Source of the DNA: Ursidibacter maritimus
GTDB lineage: Bacteria; Pseudomonadota; Gammaproteobacteria; Enterobacterales; Pasteurellaceae
DNA length: 64,000 bases
Direction: 5' to 3'
Assembly: GCF_009761395.1 (NCBI RefSeq)
Contig: NZ_LEKN01000037.1
Location: forward strand, 1-64,000
Shown: piece by piece, positions 20,919 to 31,950 of the stretch
How positions within the stretch are numbered: position 1 is the stretch's first letter
How the letters are laid out: the number at the start of each line of letters is the position of its first letter
Made by a program: the position numbers and the translations under genes
Notes under the pieces: generated by a model
What the model was told of the DNA's origin: nothing
The model's input: only the letters and a program-made list of their open reading frames with translations
Database searches by the model: none

Positions 20919-22196
20919 ATGAACCTATACAACATCAAGCATCCAGAAGAACAAGTTAATTTTGCACAGGCGGTTCGCCAAGGTTTAGGTAAAGATCAGG
21001 GGCTATTTTTTCCTGAAACAATTCCAACATTAACCAACATTGATGAATTACTAGCATTACCTTTGGTGGAACGTAGCCAACAAATTCTTGCTGCATTGAT
21101 TGGTGAAGAAATTCCCACAGAAACGTTAAATGCAATGGTAAAAAATGCCTTCACCTTTCCTGCACCGTTAGCAAAAGTGAATGATGCTATTTATGCATTA
21201 GAATTGTTTCATGGTCCAACTTTAGCATTTAAAGATTTCGGTGGGCGTTTTATGGCTCAGGCACTCGCTGCAGTGCGTGGAGAGGGAAAAATTACCATTC
21301 TTACCGCAACATCTGGAGATACTGGTGCAGCGGTTGCTCACGCATTTTACGGATTAGAAAATATCAATGTTGTGATTTTGTATCCAAAAGGCAAAATCAG
21401 CCCGCTTCAAGAAAAACTGTTCTGCACGCTTGGTGGCAACATTCGCACAGTAGCGATTGAATCTGACTTTGATGCGTGCCAGGCTCTTGTAAAACAAGCC
21501 TTTGATGATGAAGAACTTCGTCAAGCTATCGGCTTAAACTCTGCGAACTCGATCAATATCAGCCGTTTATTAGCACAAGTTTGCTACTATTTTGAAGCGG
21601 TTGCACAACTGCCGAAAGAAAAACGTGAAAATGTAGTGGTTTCTGTACCAAGCGGCAACTTCGGTAACTTAACTGCAGGCTTAATTGCCAAAACATTAGG
21701 TTTACCAATTAAACGTTTTATCGCTTCAACTAATGCTAATGACACCGTACCACGTTATTTACGTTCAGGTCAGTGGGAACCCAATGCAACCGTTGCAACA
21801 CTCTCTAATGCAATGGACGTTAGTCGCCCTAACAACTGGCCACGAGTGGAAGAATTATTTAAACGAAATGGTTGGAATTTAGCCGATTTAGGTTCTGATG
21901 CCTTAAATGACGCAGAAACAGAACAAGCACTCCAAGCTCAAAATGACGAAGGCTATTTATGTGAACCACATGGAGCGATTGCTTACCAAGTATTAAAAGA
22001 CCAACTTCAAGCAGGTGAAACAGGAATTTTCCTATGCACCGCCCACCCTGCGAAATTTAAAGAAAGTGTTGAACGTATTTTAGATATCGAATTACCATTA
22101 CCTGAAGCTTTAGATAAACACAATAAACTACCGTTGTTATCTGATGTAATGGAAAATGATTTTGCCAAATTACGAGCGTACTTGTTGGCAAAATAA
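20919..22196 (+). CDS. thrC: Threonine synthase
   Basis: PLP enzyme that converts O-phosphohomoserine to threonine. 425 aa, close to E. coli (428). The PLP lysine is in LAFKDFGGRFM, and TATSGDTGAAVAHAF binds the phosphate. It has its own promoter here, and thrA and thrB are not adjacent within the window, unlike the thrABC operon of enterobacteria. No threonine-rich leader peptide was seen. Confidence 0.97.
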   Translation: MNLYNIKHPEEQVNFAQAVRQGLGKDQGLFFPETIPTLTNIDELLALPLVERSQQILAALIGEEIPTETLNAMVKNAFTFPAPLAKVNDAIYALELFHGPTLAFKDFGGRFMAQALAAVRGEGKITILTATSGDTGAAVAHAFYGLENINVVILYPKGKISPLQEKLFCTLGGNIRTVAIESDFDACQALVKQAFDDEELRQAIGLNSANSINISRLLAQVCYYFEAVAQLPKEKRENVVVSVPSGNFGNLTAGLIAKTLGLPIKRFIASTNANDTVPRYLRSGQWEPNATVATLSNAMDVSRPNNWPRVEELFKRNGWNLADLGSDALNDAETEQALQAQNDEGYLCEPHGAIAYQVLKDQLQAGETGIFLCTAHPAKFKESVERILDIELPLPEALDKHNKLPLLSDVMENDFAKLRAYLLAK

Positions 22197-22252
22197 GAGT
22201 GAAAAATCAGCCTACCAAATAAGCGGGGCGATGTGATAAAAATTTTACAAAC

Positions 22253-22288
22253 AGGCATTATCATAAAACTGATAATGCCTGTTTTATT
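22253..22288. terminator. Terminator between convergent thrC and trkH
   Basis: Perfect 10-bp stem AGGCATTATC / GATAATGCCT with an 8-nt loop, followed by GTTTTATT on the plus strand. It probably serves thrC mainly and may work in both directions. Confidence 0.8.
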
Positions 22289-22297
22289 CTATGGCAA

Positions 22298-23782
22298 CTA
22301 ATCCCGCCAAAACGTTGGGCTGAATATAACCAACAAGGTAAAGACTTCTAAACGTCCGCAGACCATTGCAAAAGTAAGCACCCATTTCGCACTATCTGGT
22401 ACTTGAGTGAAGTTACTGCTGACAGAGCCGAGTGCAGGCCCTAAATTGTTCATACTTGCAATAACCGCATTGAGAGCATCAAAAGTTTCCATTCCGCAAG
22501 CAATCGTCACTAACCAACAGACGACAAACACGAAGAAATAAGCAGAGAAGAAAGCCCAAACACCTTCAACAATTCGTTCAGAAAGCACATACTTACCGAG
22601 CTTAATCGGCTGAATAACATTCGGGTGAATAAAGCGGTGGACTTCTCGTTTGCCTTGCAAATAGAGCAATAGCACACGAAACATTTTTAAACCGCCTCCC
22701 GTTGAACCAGCACATCCACCAATAAAAGAAGCAAGTACAAGTAATAAAGGCAGAAATGAAGGCCAGCTACTGAAATCATTGGTGGTAAAACCTGCTGTTG
22801 TCGAGATCGACACCGACTGAAAAAATGCCTGTGAGAGCGTGGTTTGGGTATTATCAAAATAGCTGTATGCCCACAGCACTAAGAAACAGATTAAAAAGAG
22901 AGAGAACTGTATCAAAATAAAGAAACGAAACTCATAATCTCGCCAATATAAACGCAAAAAACGATTGCGGGCTTGTCCTTTATATCTGCCGTGAAATTGG
23001 TCAAAAAAAGCGAAATGCAACGCAAAGTTGCAAGAAGAAATCAGTAAGAAAAAGACGGTAATGTAGTTAATTATCTCACTGTTAAAATAGCCGATACTTG
23101 CATCGTGAGTAGAAAAACCACCAATTGCTACTGTCGCAAAACTATGACAAATCGCATCAAAACCACTCATTCCAGCCAGCCAATAAGCCAATGCACATAA
23201 AATCGTTAATGAAAGGTAAATCAGCCATAAGGCTTTCGCGGTTTCCGCAATGCGTGGTCGCATTTTCTGCTCTTTTAATGGGCCAGGCATTTCAGCTCGA
23301 TAGAGTTGCATTCCGCCAATTCCTAAGAGTGGAATAATCGCCACAGCAAGCACAATAATCCCCATTCCACCAAGCCATTGTAAAAATTGGCGATAAAATA
23401 AGATCGCTTTCGGCAAGCTGTCTAGCCCTGTAATAACGGTCGCTCCCGTTGTGGTTAGCCCTGAAAATGATTCAAAAATCGACTCGGAGAAATTCAAATC
23501 AGGCTGTTCAAGCAAAATAAAAGGCACAGCCCCAAGCGAGCCTAACACCACCCAAAACAGCACTACAATCAGAAAACCTTCTCGTGAACGTAATTCATAT
23601 TTATGATGACGACAAAACCACCATAACAGTGTGCCGACACCAAAATTCAGTAAAAAGGCTTCTAAAAAAGCACGTCCGCCACCATCACCATAGAGCAACG
23701 CCACAAACGCAGGTACTAACATTGTGAACGAAAAACACATTACCAAAATGCCCACAATGCGAATAATCGAGAAAAATTGCAC
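22298..23782 (-). CDS. trkH: Potassium uptake protein TrkH
   Basis: Membrane subunit of the Trk potassium system, 494 aa. Four pore-loop repeats are visible, with selectivity segments LTTTGATV, ATVAIGGFSTHD, STTAGFTTND and NNLGPALG. Start is GTG at 23782 with AAGGATTTAAC upstream. trkA, the regulatory subunit, is not in the window, which is normal because it is usually unlinked. Confidence 0.94.
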   Translation of the reverse strand: MQFFSIIRIVGILVMCFSFTMLVPAFVALLYGDGGGRAFLEAFLLNFGVGTLLWWFCRHHKYELRSREGFLIVVLFWVVLGSLGAVPFILLEQPDLNFSESIFESFSGLTTTGATVITGLDSLPKAILFYRQFLQWLGGMGIIVLAVAIIPLLGIGGMQLYRAEMPGPLKEQKMRPRIAETAKALWLIYLSLTILCALAYWLAGMSGFDAICHSFATVAIGGFSTHDASIGYFNSEIINYITVFFLLISSCNFALHFAFFDQFHGRYKGQARNRFLRLYWRDYEFRFFILIQFSLFLICFLVLWAYSYFDNTQTTLSQAFFQSVSISTTAGFTTNDFSSWPSFLPLLLVLASFIGGCAGSTGGGLKMFRVLLLYLQGKREVHRFIHPNVIQPIKLGKYVLSERIVEGVWAFFSAYFFVFVVCWLVTIACGMETFDALNAVIASMNNLGPALGSVSSNFTQVPDSAKWVLTFAMVCGRLEVFTLLVIFSPTFWRD

Positions 23783-23889
23783 GTTAAATCCTTAAAATTC
23801 AATAGTTCGTAAATGGTACTCCGCTTTTGTGTACAGTCAAATTTTTTCTCTCGCACGGCTATCTGCTATAATGTGGCACTTTTACAACG

Positions 23890-23898
23890 ACAAGCGGT
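23890..23898 (+). repeat. DNA uptake core before epmA
   Basis: ACAAGCGGT just 8 nt before the epmA ATG, followed by AAGATTTT and, inside the gene, a TTTGCAAAA tail. Confidence 0.75.
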
Positions 23899-23906
23899 AA
23901 GATTTT

Positions 23907-24890
23907 ATGGAAAATTTGCAAAATGAACAGATAGACTGGAAACCGTCAGCACCTATTCAAAACCTACTGAAACGATCCAAAATTATGGGTGAAATTCGCC
24001 AGTTCTTTACAGAACGTGGTGTGCTTGAAGTAGAAACGCCTGCAATGAGTGAATTTTCAGTAACAGACATACATCTCTCCACCTTTAATACGCAATTCTT
24101 ATCGCCTTTTGCAAGCCAAGCGAAAACCTTGCATTTAATCACTAGCCCTGAATACCATATGAAACGCTTGCTGGCGAGTGGAAGCGGTGCGATTTTCCAA
24201 ATTTGTCGCGTATTTCGCAATGAAGAATCAGGCAAAAGACACAACCCTGAATTTACAATGTTGGAATGGTATCGTCCCCATTTTGATATGTATCGCTTAA
24301 TCAATGAAGTTGATGATCTACTCCAACAAATTTTAGATTGTGAACCTGCGGAGTCGTTTAGTTATCAATTTGTATTTCAAACCTATGTCGGTTTAGACCC
24401 TCTTTCTGCCAGCAAAACACAACTTGTGGCGAAGGCGAAAGAATACGGATTGCAATGCGATGAAAATGAGCAACGAGATACCTTGTTGCAATTTTTATTT
24501 AGTGAAGTGGTAGAAGCCAATATCGGCAAAGAGCGTCCAACCGCCGTTTATCACTTCCCTGCAACGCAAGCGGCACTGGCACAAATCAGCACAGAAGATC
24601 ATCGTGTCGCAGAACGCTTTGAGTTCTACTACAAGGGGTTAGAATTAGTCAATGGTTTTCACGAATTAAGTGATGCGAAAGAACAAATCCGCCGTTTTGA
24701 GCTGGATAATTTACAACGTAATGAAATGGGCTTACCGCCCCAACAGCTTGATTATCGTTTTTTAAATGCCCTCAAAGCAGGGATTCCCAATTGTTCTGGT
24801 GTTGCTTTGGGCGTTGATCGCCTGCTGATGATTGCAATGAATGCAGAGCGCATTGATGAAGTAATGGCTTTCGGGGTTGAAAGAGCTTAG
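23907..24890 (+). CDS. epmA: Elongation factor P beta-lysine ligase
   Basis: Class II lysyl-tRNA synthetase paralogue (GenX/PoxA/YjeA) that attaches (R)-beta-lysine to a lysine of elongation factor P. 327 aa with no anticodon domain. Motif 2 is in [22 protein letters not shown], and motif 3 is [11 protein letters not shown]. The partner genes epmB and efp are not in this window. It is divergent from trkH. Confidence 0.95.
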   Translation: MENLQNEQIDWKPSAPIQNLLKRSKIMGEIRQFFTERGVLEVETPAMSEFSVTDIHLSTFNTQFLSPFASQAKTLHLITSPEYHMKRLLASGSGAIFQICRVFRNEESGKRHNPEFTMLEWYRPHFDMYRLINEVDDLLQQILDCEPAESFSYQFVFQTYVGLDPLSASKTQLVAKAKEYGLQCDENEQRDTLLQFLFSEVVEANIGKERPTAVYHFPATQAALAQISTEDHRVAERFEFYYKGLELVNGFHELSDAKEQIRRFELDNLQRNEMGLPPQQLDYRFLNALKAGIPNCSGVALGVDRLLMIAMNAERIDEVMAFGVERA

Positions 24891-24945
24891 AATTGCAAAA
24901 CTTTTTACAAAAAAGAGCGCTTATTTGCGTTTATTTTAGGAAATT

Positions 24946-25737
24946 ATGTCAAATAACTTATTTATTATTGATTCGCACTGTCACCTAGACAGTTTAGACT
25001 ACGAAACTCGCCATAAAGATGTTGATGAAGTGATTGAAAATGCGAAAAGTCGTGGTGTGCAGCATATGATATCAATCTCTACGACCATTGGTCGCTTTGA
25101 GGCGATGAAACAGCTTACAGCACATCGTTCAGAAGTTTCACTTTCTTGTGGCCTTCACCCTCTAAATGTGGAAGATGAAGCTTTTGACTACGATAAATTA
25201 CTGGCTTATGCACAAGATCCCCGCGTGGTTGCGATCGGCGAAACGGGCTTAGACTACCACTACACGCCTGAAACTAAACCGCTACAACAATCAGTCTTTG
25301 CACAACAAATTGAAATTGCCAACCAAGTCAAAAAACCGCTGGTTATTCATACTCGTTCAGCCAGAGAAGATACAATGCAACTGCTTGAAAAAGGTAATGC
25401 ACAAAATTGTGGCGGCGTGCTACATTGCTTTACGGAAGATTGGAATATGGCAAAAAGAGCCTTAGACATTGGGTTTTATATCTCTATTTCGGGGATTATC
25501 ACTTTCCGTAATGCAGACGAATTGCGAGATGTTGCTCAAAAAGTACCGCTTGATCGCTTATTGGTTGAAACCGATTCGCCTTATCTTGCCCCCATTCCAT
25601 ATCGTGGTAAACCTAACCAACCTGCTTATGTGCGAGAAGTGTGTGAATATTTAGCAACATTAAAAGGCGTTTCGATGGAACAAATGGCGGACATTACCAC
25701 TCAAAACGTACAACGTTTATTTAATTTAAAATTATAG
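24946..25737 (+). CDS. TatD-family metal-dependent hydrolase (YcfH-like)
   Basis: Amidohydrolase-fold protein of the TatD DNase family, 263 aa, closest by eye to E. coli YcfH. Metal-binding motifs are DSHCHLD at the N-terminus, the glutamate in GETGLDYHY, the histidines in VIHTRSA and LHCFTED, and the aspartate in ETDSPYLAP. Family members show 3'-5' DNase or D-aminoacyl-tRNA deacylase activity, but its role here is not fixed. It lies 8 nt before the next gene. Confidence 0.9.
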   Translation: MSNNLFIIDSHCHLDSLDYETRHKDVDEVIENAKSRGVQHMISISTTIGRFEAMKQLTAHRSEVSLSCGLHPLNVEDEAFDYDKLLAYAQDPRVVAIGETGLDYHYTPETKPLQQSVFAQQIEIANQVKKPLVIHTRSAREDTMQLLEKGNAQNCGGVLHCFTEDWNMAKRALDIGFYISISGIITFRNADELRDVAQKVPLDRLLVETDSPYLAPIPYRGKPNQPAYVREVCEYLATLKGVSMEQMADITTQNVQRLFNLKL

Positions 25738-25745
25738 GAGCTGTT

Positions 25746-26273
25746 ATGAAAGCAATCTTAAAATATTTCCTGATTTTAGTGATGTTATCGCTACATATTG
25801 TACTAGTTGGTGCGGTAAATTATGCCTTCCCAAGCTATGACCAAACTATCATCACTGGTATGGAAGTTCGCCGAGTGGACAAAGATGGTCCAATTAGTAA
25901 ATCTAACCCACAAGATGGCCCAGTAAGAGACGTGTATTATATTTTTACTGAAGATCCAGCAAGCAAAAAAGTAATGACCTATCGCAATGAAGATACAGGT
26001 TGGGGCTTACCATTTTATTTTAAATTTGACTCTGCATTAACCCAAGCGAAAGCCCAAGCATTTGCAAATGAGAAAAAAGTTGTGCAAATTAAATACTATG
26101 GTTGGTATGTTAGTTGGTTAAATGAGTTTAGAAACGTTGTTTCGATCAAAGAATTAGCAGAAGGGGAAACAAAAGCGAATCCTTGGTTTAGCTATATTTT
26201 CTACGCATTCTTTGCATTAACCTTCTTCCTTTCGGTACAACTTGTACGCGGTTGGTTTGATAGTTCTAAATAA
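25746..26273 (+). CDS. DUF1523 family membrane protein
   Basis: 175-aa protein with an N-terminal membrane helix (about residues 7-26), a central extracytoplasmic domain (VRDVYYIFTEDPASKKVMTYR, IKYYGWYVSWLNEFRNVVSIK) and a C-terminal membrane helix (about 149-168). This two-helix architecture is that of DUF1523. Function unknown. AGGAGCTGTT precedes the ATG. It is probably cotranscribed with the TatD gene, and a hairpin follows. Confidence 0.85.
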   Translation: MKAILKYFLILVMLSLHIVLVGAVNYAFPSYDQTIITGMEVRRVDKDGPISKSNPQDGPVRDVYYIFTEDPASKKVMTYRNEDTGWGLPFYFKFDSALTQAKAQAFANEKKVVQIKYYGWYVSWLNEFRNVVSIKELAEGETKANPWFSYIFYAFFALTFFLSVQLVRGWFDSSK

Positions 26274-26282
26274 TCACAATTC

Positions 26283-26305
26283 AGGGCGTCTAGCACGCCC
26301 TTTAA
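26283..26305 (+). terminator. Small terminator after DUF1523 gene
   Basis: 7-bp stem AGGGCGT / ACGCCCT with a 5-nt loop and then TTTAAT. The short T-run makes it a weak or leaky terminator. Confidence 0.55.
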
Positions 26306-26311
26306 TCTATT

Positions 26312-27043
26312 ATGACCACATATTTTATTGCAGACTTGCATCTTAACGAGCATCAACCCGGCATCACTGACTTATTTTTGCAATTTATGTCAGAAAAAGC
26401 ACCGCTTGCGGAGGCTGTTTATATCTTAGGCGATTTTTTCGACTTTTGGATTGGTGATGACGAAAATTCACCTTTAATTGAGCAAGTCAAACAAGCCATT
26501 CAGAATGTAACGCAACAAGGTATTCCTTGCTATTTCATCTGTGGTAATCGTGATTTCTTACTCGGCAAACGCTTTGCAAAAGAAACAGGGCTAATCTTAT
26601 TGCCTGATTATCACAAAATCGATCTCTACGGGCATTCCACGCTACTCTGCCACGGCGATACACTCTGTACTGATGATGTGACATATCAACGTTTTCGCCA
26701 AAAAGTCCATCAAAAATGGCGACAAACACTCTTTCTCTTACTGCCACTCCGTTTGCGATTACATATCGCTCAAAAAATCCGAGCCAAAAGCCGACAAGAT
26801 AAACGCACAAAACCGGCTGAAATTATGGACGTAAATCCACAATTTACCGCTCAAATTGCTGAACAATATCAAATTGAATGGCTAATTCACGGACATACTC
26901 ACAAACAAGCGGTACATTCTTGCCAAAAATTTGCAACATCTGACCGCTTATTTACCCGCATCGTGCTTGGCGATTGGGGCAAAACAGCCTCTATCTTAGC
27001 CGTAGATAAGCAAGGCTTTCAGTTTAATTTGGAGCGTGAATGA
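26312..27043 (+). CDS. lpxH: UDP-2,3-diacylglucosamine diphosphatase LpxH
   Basis: Calcineurin-like phosphoesterase that makes lipid X in lipid A synthesis, a membrane-associated cytoplasmic step. 243 aa. Metal motifs are [32 protein letters not shown] and HGHTHKQ. Two uptake cores (26905 and about 26942) are encoded in its 3' part in opposite orientations. It overlaps the glycosyltransferase start by ATGA. Confidence 0.95.
   Translation: MTTYFIADLHLNEHQPGITDLFLQFMSEKAPLAEAVYILGDFFDFWIGDDENSPLIEQVKQAIQNVTQQGIPCYFICGNRDFLLGKRFAKETGLILLPDYHKIDLYGHSTLLCHGDTLCTDDVTYQRFRQKVHQKWRQTLFLLLPLRLRLHIAQKIRAKSRQDKRTKPAEIMDVNPQFTAQIAEQYQIEWLIHGHTHKQAVHSCQKFATSDRLFTRIVLGDWGKTASILAVDKQGFQFNLERE
26905..26913 (+). 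repeat. DNA uptake core inside lpxH
   Basis: ACAAGCGGT with a CCAAAAATTTGCAA tail. An inverted core, ACCGCTTA, follows about 30 nt later. Confidence 0.75.
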
Positions 27044-27831
27044 TTGATGTCATTATCCCCTGCTATAACGCAGAAAAAACCTTACAACGAGCAGTGCAAA
27101 GTGTATTAGATCAAGCAGAATTAGGTACATTATGGCTTGTTGATGACGCTTCAACAGATAACACTTTCGCACTTGCTCATCATTTTGCAAACCAAGTGCC
27201 GAATAAAATTCGAGTGGAGAAAATGCCACAAAATAGTGGTGTGGCAAAAGCAAGAAATTGGGGGGCATTGCAAAGTGACGCTGAATTTATTGCGTTTTTA
27301 GATGCTGATGATGCTTATGAACCACAAGCCTTGCAAGTGGCTCAAGCGATTTTTCAATTCCACCCTAAAACCGCACTCGTCCGTTTACGCTTAAAACCAG
27401 TGGATTTAGCAGAACGTTATGCAACTCATCCACAATTTGCTCACGCTTGGCAATATATGCAGATGACTTGTGGTGGCAATGTCGTTTTCCGCCGAGCGTT
27501 TTTCCTTGCCTGTGGCGGTTTTCCCCAACAAGCGTTATTTAGAACATTGGGGGGCGAAGATGGTGCTTTGGGCATCGCGACAACTAAAATAGCAAATGTG
27601 GCAACTGCATTTAATGACCCAGGGGTCTTGCACTTTTGCCGAGAAGGAATGCACGCCGAATATTTGCTTGATTCGGTATTATTCCAAAAGCCTCGACAAA
27701 ATGTTGGAGAAGAAGAAATGGCACAAGCCAATGCTGCAACAGAAAAAATCTGTGACCAAGTTATTCAGTTGCAACAATGTTTAAATAGCACTAAAACAGG
27801 TGTTCACCCGATGAATTTGCAATGGGAGTAA
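27040..27831 (+). CDS. Family 2 glycosyltransferase
   Basis: 263-aa GT-A fold enzyme. The N-terminus is [21 protein letters not shown], the nucleotide-sugar site is [10 protein letters not shown], and the metal-binding DxD is in [10 protein letters not shown]. No membrane helices. Acceptor and sugar are unknown. Translational overlap with lpxH suggests a link to lipid A or lipooligosaccharide synthesis, but that is inference from position only. Confidence 0.85.
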   Translation: MIDVIIPCYNAEKTLQRAVQSVLDQAELGTLWLVDDASTDNTFALAHHFANQVPNKIRVEKMPQNSGVAKARNWGALQSDAEFIAFLDADDAYEPQALQVAQAIFQFHPKTALVRLRLKPVDLAERYATHPQFAHAWQYMQMTCGGNVVFRRAFFLACGGFPQQALFRTLGGEDGALGIATTKIANVATAFNDPGVLHFCREGMHAEYLLDSVLFQKPRQNVGEEEMAQANAATEKICDQVIQLQQCLNSTKTGVHPMNLQWE

Positions 27832-27909
27832 ATTACTTCTCGCTCGAACATTGAAAAATCACTCAAATCAGCATATTATCAGCCTTTGCGATTTATTCTC
27901 ACTTGGTTT

Positions 27910-28272
27910 ATGAAAGCGATTTATATTATTTTAGGTTTTATCAGCGTTGCGTTAGGTTTAGTCGGCGTTGTTGTACCTGGTTTACCCACTACCCCCTTTC
28001 TCTTATTAGCCCTTTACTGTTTTGGCAAAAGCTCTGAACGCTTAAAGCAATGGTTTATGGGAACAAAAATCTACCATAAATATCTTAAAGAATACGACCA
28101 AAAACGTGCAATGACGATGAAACAAAAAATCGCTATTCTCGCCTTTTCTGCTCCTTTCTGCATTTTTGCCTTTTTTACCTTACCGAACATTTGGGGGAAA
28201 TTGGCGTTGGTGATCACAGTCATCGTTCAGTATTATTATTTCTTCTTTAAAATTAAAACGTTGGAAAAGTAG
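27910..28272 (+). CDS. YbaN family membrane protein (DUF454)
   Basis: About 120-aa inner-membrane protein. It has the DUF454 signature GVVVPGLPTTPFLLLALYCF after a first hydrophobic helix, and further helices at the C-terminus. Function unknown. The ATG at 27910 matches the family N-terminus, although no good ribosome site is seen. A TTG at 27886 is an alternative. Confidence 0.8.
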   Translation: MKAIYIILGFISVALGLVGVVVPGLPTTPFLLLALYCFGKSSERLKQWFMGTKIYHKYLKEYDQKRAMTMKQKIAILAFSAPFCIFAFFTLPNIWGKLALVITVIVQYYYFFFKIKTLEK

Positions 28273-28325
28273 CCTTGCAAGGTTAGAATAACAGGCTGTT
28301 TAATTTTGTAAAAAAGTGAGAAGAA

Positions 28326-28919
28326 ATGACCGCTTGTTTAAGTAAAGATACCCTAAAAATCGGTTTGGTTTCTATTTCCGACCGAGCATCTCAAGGTGTA
28401 TATGTCGATCAAGGTATTCCAGCCCTACAAAAATGGTTAGAAACTGCACTTTGTGAGCCATTTGAAGTAGAAACTCGCCTTATTGCTGATGAGCAAGATG
28501 TCATTGAGCAAACGCTCATTGAATTAGTCGATCAACACGCTTGCCATTTGGTGCTAACTACTGGCGGAACAGGCCCTGCCAAACGTGATGTGACCCCAGA
28601 TGCAACACTCGCGATTGCGCATCGTGAAATGCCCGGCTTTGGCGAACAGATGCGTCAAGTGAGTTTGCATTTTGTACCGACAGCCATTCTCTCACGTCAA
28701 GTGGGCGTTATTCGCCACAGCTCACTTATTTTAAATTTACCAGGACAACCCAAAGCCATTCAGGAAACTTTAGAAGGTGTTAAAGGTACTGATGGTGCTG
28801 TTATCGTGCGTGGTATTTTCAGTGCAGTCCCTTACTGCTTACAACTGCTAAGCGAAATTTATATTGAAACACGCCCTGAAATTTGTGAAAGTTTTAGACC
28901 CAAATCAGCAAGGCGTTAA
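28326..28919 (+). CDS. mog: Molybdopterin adenylyltransferase
   Basis: Adenylylates molybdopterin before molybdenum insertion in Moco synthesis. 197 aa. LTTGGTGPAKRDVTPDAT binds the substrate, and the segments SISDRASQGVY and LPGQPKAIQETLEG are Mog-specific. An inverted uptake core (ACCGCTTGT) makes up codons 2-4. The FkbM-like gene follows after 10 nt. Confidence 0.95.
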   Translation: MTACLSKDTLKIGLVSISDRASQGVYVDQGIPALQKWLETALCEPFEVETRLIADEQDVIEQTLIELVDQHACHLVLTTGGTGPAKRDVTPDATLAIAHREMPGFGEQMRQVSLHFVPTAILSRQVGVIRHSSLILNLPGQPKAIQETLEGVKGTDGAVIVRGIFSAVPYCLQLLSEIYIETRPEICESFRPKSARR

Positions 28920-28929
28920 GGAATAATTT

Positions 28930-30188
<1,259 letters not shown>

Positions 30189-30212
30189 TTCGGTAAACTA
30201 CAAGGAAATTCA

Positions 30213-30701
30213 ATGAAAAAAACAGGCCTAGTGTGGCTATGGGTTAGCTTAGTTACGCTCATTGTCGATTTATGGACAAAATATATTGTGGTAAAAAATT
30301 TTGAACTACACGAAAGTATCAATATTTTACCCGTATTTAACCTTACTTATGCCCGTAATTATGGCGCAGCTTTTAGTTTTTTAGCCGATCATTCCGGTTG
30401 GCAAAAATATTTCTTTTTAGGTTTAGCGATTGTGATCTCTAGCGCATTAGTGGTTATGCTTTATAAAAATAAAGCGGAACTCAAGCTACAAAACTGTGCT
30501 TATGCGTTAATTATTGGTGGTGCAATTGGTAATGCCATTGACAGAGCATATAACGGCTATGTCGTTGATTTTTTACATTTTTATTGGGATATTTATCATT
30601 ATCCTGTGTTTAATGTTGCCGATATTGGCATTGTGGTCGGTGCAGGCTTATTGATTTTAGAGTCTATTTTAGAGCATCGAAAAACGAAAAAGAGTGATTA
30701 A
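30213..30701 (+). CDS. lspA: Lipoprotein signal peptidase
   Basis: Aspartic protease in the inner membrane that cleaves prolipoproteins before the modified cysteine. 162 aa, four membrane helices. The catalytic aspartates are in GNAIDRAYNGYVVDF and FNVADIGIVVG. It acts after Lgt (17.2 kb). ispH begins at the next base after the stop, the common lspA-ispH pair. Confidence 0.96.
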   Translation: MKKTGLVWLWVSLVTLIVDLWTKYIVVKNFELHESINILPVFNLTYARNYGAAFSFLADHSGWQKYFFLGLAIVISSALVVMLYKNKAELKLQNCAYALIIGGAIGNAIDRAYNGYVVDFLHFYWDIYHYPVFNVADIGIVVGAGLLILESILEHRKTKKSD

Positions 30702-31646
30702 ATGAATATTATTTTAGCGAATCCTAGAGGATTTTGTGCTGGAGTTGATCGTGCGATTTCGATTGTCGAACTTGCCCTTGAAATTCATGGTGCACCGATT
30801 TATGTCCGCCACGAAGTTGTACATAACCGCTTTGTTGTCGATGGTTTAAAAGCCAAAGGGGCAATTTTTGTGGAAGAGTTAGATGAAGTACCCGATGGTG
30901 CAATAGTCATCTTCTCGGCTCATGGTGTTTCTCAAGCGGTACGCCACGAAGCCAAACGCCGCGAATTGAAAGTGTTTGATGCAACTTGTCCGCTTGTGAC
31001 TAAAGTGCATATGCAGGTGGCTCGAGCCAGTAAAAAAGGCACGCAAGCCATTCTTATTGGACACGAAGGACACCCTGAAGTCGTAGGCACAATGGGGCAA
31101 TATGACAACCCAGAAGGGGGGATTTTCTTAGTCGAAGATGTGGAAGATATTGCAAAATTAGGGCTAAAAGACGATCAAAATTTAACGTTTATGACCCAAA
31201 CTACGCTCTCGATTGATGATACGAGTGATGTGATTGAAGCACTGAAACAGAAATATCCTGCAATCCAAGGGCCCCGTAAAAATGATATTTGTTATGCAAC
31301 GACCAACCGCCAACAAGCCGTCAGAGAGTTAGCCAAACTGGCTCAATTAGTCCTTGTTGTTGGGTCTAAAAACTCATCAAATTCCAACCGTTTGGCTGAA
31401 TTGGCATCACGCATCGGCACACCATCAAAATTGATTGATGGACCACAAGATATTGACCCAACGTGGTTAAATGGCGTAAAAACCATTGGTATTACTGCAG
31501 GTGCATCTGCTCCAGAAGTATTGGTTCAATCGGTAGTCGAGCATCTCAAAACCTTAGGCGTAACTGAAGTGAGTGAATTAGAAGGTTGCGAAGAAAACAC
31601 CGTCTTTGAAGTGCCACGAGAATTACGCATTACGGAGGTGCAATAA
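30702..31646 (+). CDS. ispH: 4-hydroxy-3-methylbut-2-enyl diphosphate reductase
   Basis: Iron-sulfur enzyme for the last step of the MEP isoprenoid pathway, giving IPP and DMAPP. 314 aa. The three cluster cysteines are in [12 protein letters not shown] (Cys12), [10 protein letters not shown] and [11 protein letters not shown]. The catalytic glutamate region TTLSIDDT is present. The end overlaps the next gene by one base. Confidence 0.97.
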   Translation: MNIILANPRGFCAGVDRAISIVELALEIHGAPIYVRHEVVHNRFVVDGLKAKGAIFVEELDEVPDGAIVIFSAHGVSQAVRHEAKRRELKVFDATCPLVTKVHMQVARASKKGTQAILIGHEGHPEVVGTMGQYDNPEGGIFLVEDVEDIAKLGLKDDQNLTFMTQTTLSIDDTSDVIEALKQKYPAIQGPRKNDICYATTNRQQAVRELAKLAQLVLVVGSKNSSNSNRLAELASRIGTPSKLIDGPQDIDPTWLNGVKTIGITAGASAPEVLVQSVVEHLKTLGVTEVSELEGCEENTVFEVPRELRITEVQ

Positions 31647-31885
31647 TGAACCGTTTTAAAATTGAGTGGGAATGTCGCCGTGGAATGCGTGAGTTAGACA
31701 AAATGATTATGCCATTCTACCAACAATATTTTGATGAACTCACGCCAACTCAACAACAAACATTTGTGGAAATGTTGGGATATAGCGATCCTGAGCTATT
31801 CCGTTGGTTTATGAACCAACTCCCTGCACCAACAGCCGAATTTCAAGCGATGGTAGATCTTATCCGCTCTAAACTTAGTTACTAG
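31646..31885 (+). CDS. sdhE: FAD assembly factor SdhE
   Basis: 79-aa helical protein (YgfY/CptB) that promotes covalent attachment of FAD to succinate dehydrogenase and fumarate reductase flavoproteins. The functional RGMRELD motif is at residues 12-18. AGGAGG-like GGAGGTGC lies just before the ATG. In Pasteurellaceae the likely client is FrdA. Its start overlaps the stop of ispH. Confidence 0.92.
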   Translation: MNRFKIEWECRRGMRELDKMIMPFYQQYFDELTPTQQQTFVEMLGYSDPELFRWFMNQLPAPTAEFQAMVDLIRSKLSY

Positions 31886-31950
31886 ATTCCTTGGGGTAAT
31901 GGACAAAATGGTTGCTGATTTATCCATTACTCCTATTTTTTAAGTTTCCT

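Noticed and set aside
22197-22297. Small RNA between thrC and trkH
   Set aside because: The hairpin with T-run is fully explained as a terminator for convergent genes, and no promoter was seen.
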